The translations under genes were made by a program, and so were the position numbers. A DNA stretch of 32,526 bases. Source: Colwellia sp. GTDB lineage: Bacteria; Pseudomonadota; Gammaproteobacteria; Enterobacterales; Alteromonadaceae. Every line of letters begins with the position of its first letter. The stretch's first letter is position 1. Under the pieces are notes generated by a model. That model saw nothing but the letters and a program-made list of their open reading frames with translations, made no database searches and had not been told where the DNA came from. Below, in pieces: positions 15,504 to 23,841 of this stretch. The DNA is taken from contig JABSOZ010000006.1 in assembly GCA_013215295.1 (NCBI GenBank), positions 288,605 to 321,130 of the forward strand, given 5' to 3'.

Positions 15504-16466
15504 CTACTTTATTTGATAAAACTGCTTAAACATAACATCAAGTTCGGCTAAGGTTTCTAGCGATAATTCTTCTAATAACCATGTTGAAACATCAGATTTT
15601 TGAACAAACTTTCTCGTTAAGCGTTTAAAAATTTCAGCACCTAATTTTTCACTTAAAAAATGATGAAATAAGGCTACTTGCTGATAAAATCGAACAGGAA
15701 GTTGGCCATCATCATCCACCTCAATAGCGGCAACAAAGGAACCATTGTTATTGTTTTTACTTTGTAGCTGCATCATTTTCTTTATTTTTTCTTTAATCAT
15801 TGTAAAAGCAGGGTTCTCCATGATAAAAAATTTATCAAAAGGAATAAAATCCTGTATAGCACTTGTTAGCCTCATGTCGTTTAGTGCTTGGTTTTCACAT
15901 ATAACCGCAGCCATTTCATCATACCAGTCAGGTAGCAAGCCATGGCCATAAGACATTTCACCATTACTTTTGTAGTTCAACCCTTTTTCTTCAACCTGAT
16001 TTATCAGTAGCATATGACAAGCTTCATGAGCAATGACATTATATTTATCCGCTTTGTTAGCCTCCATTCCCTGGTTATTTACCAGTCCCTGATAACTCAG
16101 AAAAGGTAAAAGCCGATCAGATAACTCACTTTTATCTAACTGAAACAAACCCATTTGACTATTCATTAAAGCAACATCAAGCTTAGTCGATGGACCAAAT
16201 TTATCATCGAAAATATCTATCGCCGTTAATAACTCCGATTTTTCTCTTAATAAATCAGTATTTTTCTCACCAAAAAGTCGTAATTTATTGTTTTCAAAAT
16301 AAAGTATCGGTCGGACTTTTTTCCCCTGACTTAATTTCTGTATTAGTTTTTCCTTTACCAGCGTTATTTCATCACTTAGTGCAAAAGCATTGCAGGTAGA
16401 AAATAATAACACCCCTGATATAAAGCATTGTTGACTGAAGCGAACAGAACTCTTAAAATTTATCAT
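15504..16466 (-). CDS. secreted HExxH zinc metallopeptidase (gluzincin-like), function unknown
   Basis: A 320-residue exported protein. The signal peptide covers about residues 1-29 (hydrophobic stretch CFISGVLLFSTCNAFA with a probable cut after AFA). The zinc-binding motif H147-E-A-C-H151 is followed 33 residues later by E184 in PDWYDEMAAVICEN, the usual third ligand placement of gluzincins. No other domain was recognised and the substrate is unknown; such proteins may act on periplasmic or outer-membrane targets. It is transcribed divergently from the LytS/LytTR-type pair that starts at 16677, with 210 nt between, which makes it a candidate target of that system (inference only). Confidence 0.75.
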   Translation of the reverse strand: MINFKSSVRFSQQCFISGVLLFSTCNAFALSDEITLVKEKLIQKLSQGKKVRPILYFENNKLRLFGEKNTDLLREKSELLTAIDIFDDKFGPSTKLDVALMNSQMGLFQLDKSELSDRLLPFLSYQGLVNNQGMEANKADKYNVIAHEACHMLLINQVEEKGLNYKSNGEMSYGHGLLPDWYDEMAAVICENQALNDMRLTSAIQDFIPFDKFFIMENPAFTMIKEKIKKMMQLQSKNNNNGSFVAAIEVDDDGQLPVRFYQQVALFHHFLSEKLGAEIFKRLTRKFVQKSDVSTWLLEELSLETLAELDVMFKQFYQIK

Positions 16467-16545
16467 GAATTTCCTTAATCCTTAGTTGTTGTTAATTAAT
16501 GTCACTAAGCTACAAGAGAAAATATTCGAAAAGTTTTATTTTCGT

Positions 16546-16561
16546 TGAAACTGACGTTTCA
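16546..16561. promoter_or_regulatory. palindromic site between metallopeptidase and sensor kinase genes
   Basis: TGAAACTGACGTTTCA is a perfect inverted repeat with 6-nt arms around TGAC. It lies in the divergent intergenic region 16467-16676, where operators for both units would be expected. It also overlaps a possible -35 (TTGAAA, 16545-16550). It may bind a dimeric regulator; which one is not known. Confidence 0.35.
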
Positions 16562-16676
16562 GTCGATAAAGTATGAAAATTGAAAGAAGTACACTTATCG
16601 AGTATATATAACCGCTAAACGAGTAATTAATTCATTTGGTCGAATTAATCGTCACAATGAAGCTATCCGCTTTATA

Positions 16677-17735
16677 ATGATCAATAAAAACAATGAAAAG
16701 AAAATGAAACAATCTACCTTGCGTATACTTTCACTGAGTGAATTAATAACCCATGCGATTTTTTGGTTAGGTTATTTATGGTTAACACTGAATAGCCAAC
16801 TGTTATTTATATCTCTTGATAGCCTCGATAGCGGTATTCTCCATGCAAATAATAGTAAACTGACCTCAATACTGAACATGTTGAGCTTTTATTGGTTCTA
16901 TTGGTTTGTTATTCCACGATATTTTACGCGTGCACGGCTAAAGTATATTCTTGTTACTCTCATATCAATTGTCATTTTTGTCGAAATAAGTAATATGGCG
17001 ATATTAGTGACTAGTGAACATAATACCGAAAGAGCACAAGGTATTTCCTACTGGTTGAGTTTAGCTGGTCAATTTTGTTGGGCAATATGGGCATTATTCA
17101 TGCATCGGATATTTGCTAGCCTAAAACGTAATACCATGAGCAAAGAACAAGAAATACAACATACAAAAACTGAATTAGCTTTTCTCAAACAGCAAATACA
17201 CCCTCATTTTCTCTTTAATGTTCTCAATAGTTTATACAGTAGTTCATACAAGTACGGCGATACAAAAACATCAGAGGGTATCGGGCAACTTGCTGACTTA
17301 TTGCGCTACATGTTATATGAAACACAAGCTGATAAAGTCCCCATTAAAGAGGAGTTAACCTATTTGAATAGTTATATTGATTTACAAATGCTTAGGTTTT
17401 CTGAAGATGTTACGCTTGAGTATACGAATAATGACGGTGGATATAACATAGATATTGCGCCAATGCTTTTCATTACCTTAATAGAAAACGCCTTTAAACA
17501 TGGGATAACACCTGAGAAAAACAATAAAATAGTCATCAATATTTCATATAATCAACAAGAGGTTACGCTTGTTGTTACTAATCCCATTGCTCGGTCAAGC
17601 CAGTTAGCAGATAAAACAGGCGGTGTCGGCTTAGTTAATTTACGCAGAAGATTATTATTACTTTACCCGCAGAGTCATGAATTTAATACTGATGTTTCCA
17701 ATAACACTTTTATTGCTAAGTTGATTTTACGATGA
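16677..17735 (+). CDS. LytS/YehU-family sensor histidine kinase
   Basis: A 352-residue inner-membrane kinase. Four hydrophobic segments at about 25-48, 64-80, 88-112 and 125-146 form the sensor part, with no periplasmic domain of note. A short linker leads to the His_kinase domain, with H177 in QQIHPHFLFNVLNSLY as the likely phosphoacceptor, and then an HATPase domain with the N-box LIENAFKHGI and the G-box GGVGLVNLRRRL. The start is ATG at 16677; an alternative is M10 at 16704. It overlaps its response regulator by 4 nt. The signal is unknown. Confidence 0.92.
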   Translation: MINKNNEKKMKQSTLRILSLSELITHAIFWLGYLWLTLNSQLLFISLDSLDSGILHANNSKLTSILNMLSFYWFYWFVIPRYFTRARLKYILVTLISIVIFVEISNMAILVTSEHNTERAQGISYWLSLAGQFCWAIWALFMHRIFASLKRNTMSKEQEIQHTKTELAFLKQQIHPHFLFNVLNSLYSSSYKYGDTKTSEGIGQLADLLRYMLYETQADKVPIKEELTYLNSYIDLQMLRFSEDVTLEYTNNDGGYNIDIAPMLFITLIENAFKHGITPEKNNKIVINISYNQQEVTLVVTNPIARSSQLADKTGGVGLVNLRRRLLLLYPQSHEFNTDVSNNTFIAKLILR

Positions 17736-18442
17736 TTTTTAATGTGGTTGTCGTCGATGACGAAAAATTAGCACTCGACTTAATTTCTGATTATGTAGAA
17801 CAAACCCCTTTCCTCTCACTTAAAGCAAGTTTCAGAGACAGCTTTGCTGCAATTAACTACCTTAATAATCATCATGTAGACTTACTATTACTTGATATTA
17901 ATATGCCTTCGTTAAACGGTATAGATTTAATGTTATCTTTACCTAATCCGCCGAAAGTAGTGTTTATTACCGCTCATCCTGATTATGCATTACAAGGTTT
18001 TAAACTTAATGCTTTAGATTACCTAGTAAAACCTGTGCGTTACCCCCAATTTTTAAAAGCAGCAAACAAACTTGTTGAATTACATAGCGCTCCGTTAGTG
18101 CAGCAACAAAATGATGTGCCAACTTCCTCTGACAATGATTACATTTTCGTAAAAGTGGACAATCGTTATGAGCGAATTAAGCTGGCCGAAATAAAATTCA
18201 TCGAAGCGTACGGAGATTATGTTACTTATTACCTTGAACAAGGTAAATGGTTGTCATTTAAGACCATGGGACAAGCGTTAGAAAACTTGCCCGACCATGA
18301 TTTTATTCGTGTACATAGGTCATACATCGTTAATTTAAGGCACGTTGATACGATACATCGTGATCATTTACTTATAGGTCAACAAGATATTTCTATCAGC
18401 AAGAGTTACTATAAAAACTTACAAAATCGTTTAGTGAAGTAA
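17732..18442 (+). CDS. LytTR-family response regulator
   Basis: A 236-residue DNA-binding response regulator that pairs with the kinase just upstream (ATGA overlap). Receiver at residues 1-120: D9-D10, phosphoacceptor D55 in LLLLDINMPSLNG, T75 region VFITAH and the lysine in DYLVKPV. The C-terminal LytTR domain (about 133-235) has the typical IKFIEAYGDYVTYYL, LENLPDHDFIRVHRSYIVNL and the ISKSYYKNL ending. LytTR proteins bind pairs of short direct repeats and usually control neighbouring genes; the divergent peptidase is the nearest candidate. It ends 12 nt from the convergent GNAT gene. Confidence 0.93.
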   Translation: MIFNVVVVDDEKLALDLISDYVEQTPFLSLKASFRDSFAAINYLNNHHVDLLLLDINMPSLNGIDLMLSLPNPPKVVFITAHPDYALQGFKLNALDYLVKPVRYPQFLKAANKLVELHSAPLVQQQNDVPTSSDNDYIFVKVDNRYERIKLAEIKFIEAYGDYVTYYLEQGKWLSFKTMGQALENLPDHDFIRVHRSYIVNLRHVDTIHRDHLLIGQQDISISKSYYKNLQNRLVK

Positions 18443-18454
18443 CGCGAAGTTAGC

Positions 18455-18970
18455 TTATTTAAACTCAACTTTTTTTAATTCATAATAATTGTTGAGGGTA
18501 GAATGAAATTCAATCTCTGACTTCAACACAAACCCTAAACGCTTCAATAATTGGTTTGATTTAATGTTATCAGTTAATGTAACAGCTGAAATCACAGGCA
18601 AAGAACAATGGTCAAAACTAGCTTTTAACACAAATAAAGAGGCTTCTTGAGCAAAGCCTTTACCGCTATATTTAGGTAAAAAAGCAAAACCTAAATCCGC
18701 ATAATCAAAATCAGCTCTTTTTAATAAACCGCACATGCCAATAGCCGTATTACATTCTTTCAAGCAGACGACATTCAAACCAAAACCATGTTCTTTATAA
18801 CTTGCTATAGGTCCTTCCAAGAGGTAGTTAATTGCATCCTTCTTATTTCTGACACCTTTATCACCTATATTTTTGATAAACGATTCGTCATTTAAAAGAG
18901 CAATAACAAATTCATGATCAGTATTAGATAAAGGTCTAATAATAAGCCGCTCTGTTTCATTTACCCGCAT
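18455..18970 (-). CDS. GNAT-family N-acetyltransferase, RimJ/RimL type
   Basis: A 171-residue acetyltransferase. The opening TERLIIRPL is typical of the RimJ/RimL (Acetyltransf_3) branch, and the acetyl-CoA binding region is around DLGFAFLPKYSGKGFAQEA (about 92-110), matching the R/Q-x-x-G-x-G/A loop in degenerate form, followed by NIKSNQLLKRLGF. The substrate could be a protein N-terminus, an antibiotic or a small amine and cannot be chosen from sequence. ATG start. It lies 49 nt upstream-to-downstream of metC on the same strand, so co-transcription with metC is possible but not shown. Confidence 0.85.
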   Translation of the reverse strand: MRVNETERLIIRPLSNTDHEFVIALLNDESFIKNIGDKGVRNKKDAINYLLEGPIASYKEHGFGLNVVCLKECNTAIGMCGLLKRADFDYADLGFAFLPKYSGKGFAQEASLFVLKASFDHCSLPVISAVTLTDNIKSNQLLKRLGFVLKSEIEFHSTLNNYYELKKVEFK

Positions 18971-19019
18971 ATAATGCTAACTCCAACACGTTGAATTTGA
19001 GAATAGATAAAAGCTATTT

Positions 19020-20204
19020 CTAACTATTATTAGCCAAGGATTCATTTAATCTATCGAAACCTTTCGCTAAATCAGCAATTAATTCATCAACATCTTCCAA
19101 GCCGACGTGTAAACGGATCAACGGATATTCATAATTCCATTGTGTCGCGGTGCGTAAACGTCCAACATTAGTATTACCTAGAATTAAACTTTCAAAACCG
19201 CCCCACGAATAGCCCATTTTAAAATGTTCCATACCGTCAAGTAAGGCATTTAATGATTGCTTATCGCCTCGCGTTAGCACAAAAGAAAATAAACCATTGG
19301 AACCGGTAAAATCACGTTGAAAAAATTCATGACCTGGACACGATTCAAACGCAGGATGAAGAATTACGTCAACTTCTTCACGTGTTGCCAACCAATTGGC
19401 TATTTTCAACGCACTCGATTGATGTTGCTTTAAGCGAACACCTAAAGTGCGTATGCCACGCATAGCCAAATACAAATCGTCTGGTGATGTACATTGTCCC
19501 ATTAAGTAACTATTTTCACGTAGCTGCGGCCAATATTCTTCAGTTGCTGTTGCTGTTCCCAACATTACATCAGAATGACCAACAATATATTTTGTCGCAG
19601 CTTGAATAGAAATATCGACACCAAAATCAAAAGGCTGGAAATTCACTCCGGCTGACCATGTGTTATCTAACATAACAATACAGCCATGCTTATGAGCAAC
19701 TTCAGCAATACCGGGAACATCTTGTACTTCCATGGTTATTGAGCCTGGAGATTCTAAAAAGATAATACGCGTATTACCTTTAATCAACGCTTCAATACCT
19801 TTACCAATAGTGGGATCGTAATAAGTCGTTTCAACGCCAATGTTCACCAGAATTTTATCGCAGAAATCGCGGGTAGGTTCATAAGCGGTATCGACCATCA
19901 AGATATGGTCGCCGGTTTTTACAAAAGATATAATAGCGTTGGTGATTGCTGCTGTGCCTGATGGATAAATAGCACACCCTGCTCCACCTTCAATATCTGT
20001 CATTGCATCAGCGAAAGCAAATGAGGTTGATGTTCCTCTACGACCGTAAAATAGCACTTGATTAGCACGATTAAGGGTTGCGTGATTCATCTCTTTAACT
20101 GTATCGAATACGACAGTTGAAGCACGTTCTACCGGAGGATTGACAACACCACGTGTCCATTTTGATTTTCGTCCAGCATTAACAATTTTTGTATCGTTGA
20201 TCAT
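19020..20204 (-). CDS. metC: cystathionine beta-lyase
   Basis: MetC cleaves cystathionine to homocysteine, pyruvate and ammonia in methionine synthesis, using pyridoxal phosphate. The 394-residue protein has the length of E. coli MetC and resembles it throughout. PLP lysine K205 is in QAATKYIVGHSD, D180 in MLDNTWSAGV contacts the pyridine nitrogen, and LFYGRRGT, YPSGTAA and FLESPGS are conserved. SYSWGGFESLI and IRLHVGLEDVDELI near the C-terminus distinguish MetC from cystathionine gamma-synthase (inferred from similarity). The start is ATG. A weak MetJ-like element lies about 30 nt upstream. Confidence 0.95.
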   Translation of the reverse strand: MINDTKIVNAGRKSKWTRGVVNPPVERASTVVFDTVKEMNHATLNRANQVLFYGRRGTSTSFAFADAMTDIEGGAGCAIYPSGTAAITNAIISFVKTGDHILMVDTAYEPTRDFCDKILVNIGVETTYYDPTIGKGIEALIKGNTRIIFLESPGSITMEVQDVPGIAEVAHKHGCIVMLDNTWSAGVNFQPFDFGVDISIQAATKYIVGHSDVMLGTATATEEYWPQLRENSYLMGQCTSPDDLYLAMRGIRTLGVRLKQHQSSALKIANWLATREEVDVILHPAFESCPGHEFFQRDFTGSNGLFSFVLTRGDKQSLNALLDGMEHFKMGYSWGGFESLILGNTNVGRLRTATQWNYEYPLIRLHVGLEDVDELIADLAKGFDRLNESLANNS

Positions 20205-20694
20205 GACATTTTATCCTAAAGCCCAAAACCATTTAGCCATCTACATAGCTAAAATAATAAAGTTACTTTATGATCTTTAAGGACATGATGCACGATTTAT
20301 TTTAAAAATTTTATCCTTTTATATAATTGACCAAGCGCATGAACAATATTTATGACAACAAATGAATTTGATCCCCAATGAGTGATTCCTCTGTTAGTTT
20401 CCTCACTGCCATTTTATTTATATTCATTATAAAAGCGCGATAAATGAACGCTATCTATGCTGATTAGATAATCGTTTTACATCAATATCTATAAATAAAG
20501 GTTTATGCTTCTTATGTCTGTTCCAATTGTATCTGCCAATTATCAATACGTCGCGTTATCTCTAGCAACAGAAGAAGCGAGTACATTTCATAACATTTAC
20601 TGGCTATATTGTAACGCCCCATTGAACGTAGAATTACCCCATCAAATCAAATATGAAGCAATAAACACGATCAAACTATCCCTTTGGAGGGGGA
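20205..20694. other. 490-nt intergenic region between metC and lipoprotein gene
   Basis: No convincing gene is seen here. AGCCATCTACATAGCT at 20235-20250, 31 nt upstream of metC, resembles two adjacent MetJ boxes: the first agrees with AGACGTCT at 6 of 8 positions, the second at only 4 of 8. It also sits inside a TTTAGC/GCTAAA inverted repeat (20232-20253). The rest is AT-rich with only poor promoter-like hexamers, for example TTGACC at 20327. An 82-codon open frame at 20505-20753 was judged spurious. Confidence 0.4.
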
Positions 20695-21180
20695 ATGAAA
20701 ATGAAGAAGATAATGACTACCGTATCAGTAGCCCTATTAATATCAGCCTGTAATAGCGACAACTCGTCAAACAACGAACCTATTCCAATAGCTAATTGTT
20801 ACGATGATACTCAGGTTACATCAAGTGAAAATAATGAGTCAACTCAGTACGACTTTTCAATTAACACATGCAACGCACTGACTAATGTGAAGGTAGCTAC
20901 CGATGATTCATACCAAAAAACAGGTATCAAAGTTGTAAGCGCTAGTCACCAAAACGACTCCGGTGCTATGGACACACTTTATTATACCGTTGGACAAGAA
21001 ACTATTGCTAAAGAGCTTTCATACTTATACCGCTATGGTGATGACTTCATGTTTAAGTACAGCACAATAACAACGAATACAGACATCATTTACTCTCATG
21101 AAGACGAATACAAAACTATTTTAAACCACACATTACCTGAGATAGTGTTGAGTGACTTAGATTATACATTAGGCAGATAA
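20695..21180 (+). CDS. predicted lipoprotein of unknown function
   Basis: A 161-residue protein with a lipoprotein signal: MKMKKIMTTVSVALLISAC, where LISAC is the lipobox and the cysteine at 19 would be lipidated. The mature part starts with a Ser/Asn-rich linker (NSDNSSNNEP), contains two cysteines (in IANCYDD and SINTCNAL) that could form a disulfide, and is otherwise acidic and polar. I do not recognise a family. The Shine-Dalgarno is strong (GGAGGGGG at 20686-20693), which supports starting at 20695 or the second ATG at 20701. It stands alone and ends 16 nt before the stop of convergent polB. Confidence 0.7.
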   Translation: MKMKKIMTTVSVALLISACNSDNSSNNEPIPIANCYDDTQVTSSENNESTQYDFSINTCNALTNVKVATDDSYQKTGIKVVSASHQNDSGAMDTLYYTVGQETIAKELSYLYRYGDDFMFKYSTITTNTDIIYSHEDEYKTILNHTLPEIVLSDLDYTLGR

Positions 21181-21196
21181 AATCTGTTGCAGGACA

Positions 21197-23713
21197 TTAA
21201 AACAACCCCATTTGATTACTGGTAATTTCATCAAAATCTTGACCTATAAAAGGTAATATATCATTCGCAATCGGTTTTATTTGTTTCTCAACATAAAAGT
21301 CATAATCAAGCTTGCTCTCGTTGTATTCTAAAGGCTGTACACCATCAAGAGTAATGACATACCTAATGGTCCTTCTGTTAGTATACTTGGGCTCTTTGCC
21401 CTCTTCTTTGAGCCTACTGTTGGCAATTAAAGCCGCTTTAACATGTGGCGGAGTATTTACGTAATCAGGCAAGCTTCGTCTTATTTTTTTCTTATATATT
21501 AGCTTGTCATCGTGAAGCCCTTGCTTTAATTCATCGACTATATTTTTAATATATTCTTCTACGGGTTCTTCGTTGAATATTAGCCGGTAAAGTTCTTGTT
21601 GAAACACTTTACTCAGCTCAGTCCAATCACTTCTCACCGTTTCTAAGCCTTTGAATAGTAGCTTTCCGTTGACAACACCCGCATAACGTTTCTTAGTGCC
21701 TATTTTACTTTGTTCCTTAACGACTTCTTGTCCGCGTATTGTCGGCATTAAAAATTTACTAAAATGGGTTTCAAACTCAATTTCTAATTCGCTTTCTATG
21801 GCAAACTCTTCCTTAAGTGTTGCTTGCCACCTGACATTAATTTTATCTTGTAAAACTTTACCTAGAGTTTGGCATTGCTCCGGCGTTTTATCTTCATCAA
21901 CATGGACAAAAATTGAATCGGTATCGCCATAAATCACTTGATAACCATCATTTTCAAGCCACTGTGAAGTAGTCTTTAATAATTCATGGCTACGTTTGGT
22001 AATAGAGCCTGATAAACGCGGATCAAAGAACCGACAACCCGTTGAACCTAAAACACCATAAAATGAATTCATGATAATTTTTATTGCTTGTGACAATGCC
22101 GCATTTTTATCTTTTTTAGCAATGTCACGTTCTAACCAAAGGTCGTTGATAATATCAGGTAAAAAGTGCTTATCTCTTGAAAAGTAGGCGCCATCGAAGC
22201 CTTTAATACTGTTTTCTGGTGATTTTAGTCCTTCAATTAACCCCATAGGGTCAATATTAAAACTACGAATGATGGACGGGTACAGACTTTTAAAATCGAG
22301 TACCAATACGTTTTTATATAAACCAGGAATTGAGTCCATCACATAACCGCCAGGAGAAACTAACCCTTGCAAGCCATCGCCCATATTTGGCGCAACATAA
22401 CCACTGCGATGAAGTTTAGGTAAATACAAATTGGTGAATGCAGCAACTGAGCCGCCAATGCGATCTATTGATAAGCCGGTTAATTTGGCGCGTAGACGAG
22501 TGAATTCAAGTAATAAGGTCTGTTCAAAAATCAGCGTAACTAAACGACAATCTTCAAGGTTATAAGCGGCAAGCGCGAGTTTGTCATGATGAAAGTTGTC
22601 GTTTATTTCTTGTATTCTATTTTCAACATCATCGACTTTTTTACCTTTGCCTAATAATGCATTGGCGACAAAGTCTAGGGAGAAACTAGCGAAGCTATAG
22701 GTGGCGTTTTTTAATAAATCGATACCGTCGAGTACCACTCTGCCAGCAATATCAATAAATTTTCGTTCATTTTGGGTTCCACCCGCAGACTGTGTTCGCC
22801 AACGTGGTGCTTTATCATTACGGCCAATGTTAAAAACAACATTGTGAAGATCGCAACGTTTTTGTAAAAGATTAAAGTCAAAGTTAATCACGTTCCAGCC
22901 AATAAGAATATCGGGGTCGTGCTGTTTTATCCATTGTATTAGCGCAAGTAAAAGCTGTTTTTCATTTTCAAGCCAAACAATATGTTCAGTAATCTCTGCG
23001 GCTTCTTTTGCGTTAAGTTTAGAGTTATTGGCTTTTGCTGAAGGCTTATTTTGATCGCCGATCATCAAAATACACTTTATCGGTTTTCCATCAGACATTT
23101 TATGAGATTGTAAGCCGATAGAATAAAGTTCTCCTGCCATAGAACACTCAATATCAAGCGATACCATGGTTAAAATAATATCATCAAGTAACTGAGATTT
23201 ATCCGTTGCTCGGCACTTATCACTATGGAAAACAGGAAAGTTACTTTGACTAGCTTGTTTGATGTTTTTAGATAGCGTTTGAGCGGGCATTTGCGTGATA
23301 AATTCAATGCCCGAGGTAATAAAACGCTCCATCAGAAAACGTTCATCGGGGCGAAAATCGTCTTCATAACATTTAATGTCATGCTGCTTTAATACATCAC
23401 GCGCACGATAAAAGTCACGCATTGTTGAAAAATAAAAACCACTGACCACTTGCTGATTAAACGTTTTTAGGGCGAGCGGGTTAACTTTAGCTGTGGCTAT
23501 TCTTTGTGCTGCTAATAATGTTTGCGCTTGTTCTTGCTGAGTTTGCTCAACAAAAAATAAAGCCTGTTGCTGGCGTACGATAACATTAACGGCGCCTTCT
23601 AAGGTTTTTACCCACAAAGATAATTCAATTCCTTGTTTGGTATCATAGGCTTGACGCGTTAATAAAAAGCCATAATTCGAGTTAGACGTTAATTTTTCAG
23701 CAGTAAGTGACAT
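21197..23713 (-). CDS. polB: DNA polymerase II (family B)
   Basis: Pol II is the SOS-inducible, proofreading polymerase used for lesion bypass and fork restart. The 838-residue protein is somewhat longer than the E. coli enzyme (783). 3'-5' exonuclease motifs are intact: D187-I-E189 in VSLDIECSM, IGWNVINFDF, and YNLEDCRLV. Polymerase motif A is DFKSLYPSIIRSFNIDP, motif B is IIMNSFYGVLGS, and motif C is Y595-G-D-T-D599 in VIYGDTDSIFV. A thumb region with KKRYAGV follows. It is divergent from dinG, and a perfect LexA box lies 34 nt upstream of its start. Confidence 0.96.
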   Translation of the reverse strand: MSLTAEKLTSNSNYGFLLTRQAYDTKQGIELSLWVKTLEGAVNVIVRQQQALFFVEQTQQEQAQTLLAAQRIATAKVNPLALKTFNQQVVSGFYFSTMRDFYRARDVLKQHDIKCYEDDFRPDERFLMERFITSGIEFITQMPAQTLSKNIKQASQSNFPVFHSDKCRATDKSQLLDDIILTMVSLDIECSMAGELYSIGLQSHKMSDGKPIKCILMIGDQNKPSAKANNSKLNAKEAAEITEHIVWLENEKQLLLALIQWIKQHDPDILIGWNVINFDFNLLQKRCDLHNVVFNIGRNDKAPRWRTQSAGGTQNERKFIDIAGRVVLDGIDLLKNATYSFASFSLDFVANALLGKGKKVDDVENRIQEINDNFHHDKLALAAYNLEDCRLVTLIFEQTLLLEFTRLRAKLTGLSIDRIGGSVAAFTNLYLPKLHRSGYVAPNMGDGLQGLVSPGGYVMDSIPGLYKNVLVLDFKSLYPSIIRSFNIDPMGLIEGLKSPENSIKGFDGAYFSRDKHFLPDIINDLWLERDIAKKDKNAALSQAIKIIMNSFYGVLGSTGCRFFDPRLSGSITKRSHELLKTTSQWLENDGYQVIYGDTDSIFVHVDEDKTPEQCQTLGKVLQDKINVRWQATLKEEFAIESELEIEFETHFSKFLMPTIRGQEVVKEQSKIGTKKRYAGVVNGKLLFKGLETVRSDWTELSKVFQQELYRLIFNEEPVEEYIKNIVDELKQGLHDDKLIYKKKIRRSLPDYVNTPPHVKAALIANSRLKEEGKEPKYTNRRTIRYVITLDGVQPLEYNESKLDYDFYVEKQIKPIANDILPFIGQDFDEITSNQMGLF

Positions 23714-23746
23714 TAAATATTTTAATTCGTGGCGGATAACGATAAA

Positions 23747-23762
23747 CTGTTAATATATACAG
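23747..23762. promoter_or_regulatory. LexA (SOS) box shared by polB and dinG
   Basis: CTGTTAATATATACAG is a perfect CTGT-N8-ACAG with the alternating A/T core typical of gammaproteobacterial LexA operators. It lies 34 nt upstream of polB and 80 nt upstream of dinG. Both genes are LexA targets in E. coli, so shared SOS control is well supported. Confidence 0.88.
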
Positions 23763-23766
23763 CAGT

Positions 23767-23824
23767 ATATACTCATTCCACTTGAAGATACAGGATTCAG
23801 CAAGTCGAGAACGAATGAGTATAT
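23767..23824. repeat. 12-bp perfect inverted repeat with structured centre
   Basis: ATATACTCATTC (23767-23778) and GAATGAGTATAT (23813-23824) are perfect inverted repeats around 34 nt, which itself contains an imperfect stem (CTTGAA at 23781-23786 with TTCA-gc-AAG). It lies between the LexA box and dinG and could be an interspersed palindromic element (REP/MITE type) or a leader hairpin in the dinG mRNA. No second copy occurs in this window. Confidence 0.6.
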
Positions 23825-23841
23825 AAACAAATGAACCATAA

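Noticed and set aside
20505-20753. 82-codon open frame on the plus strand before the lipoprotein gene
   Set aside because: It overlaps the lipoprotein start by 59 nt, has no recognisable domain, and its ribosome site is much weaker than that of the lipoprotein gene.
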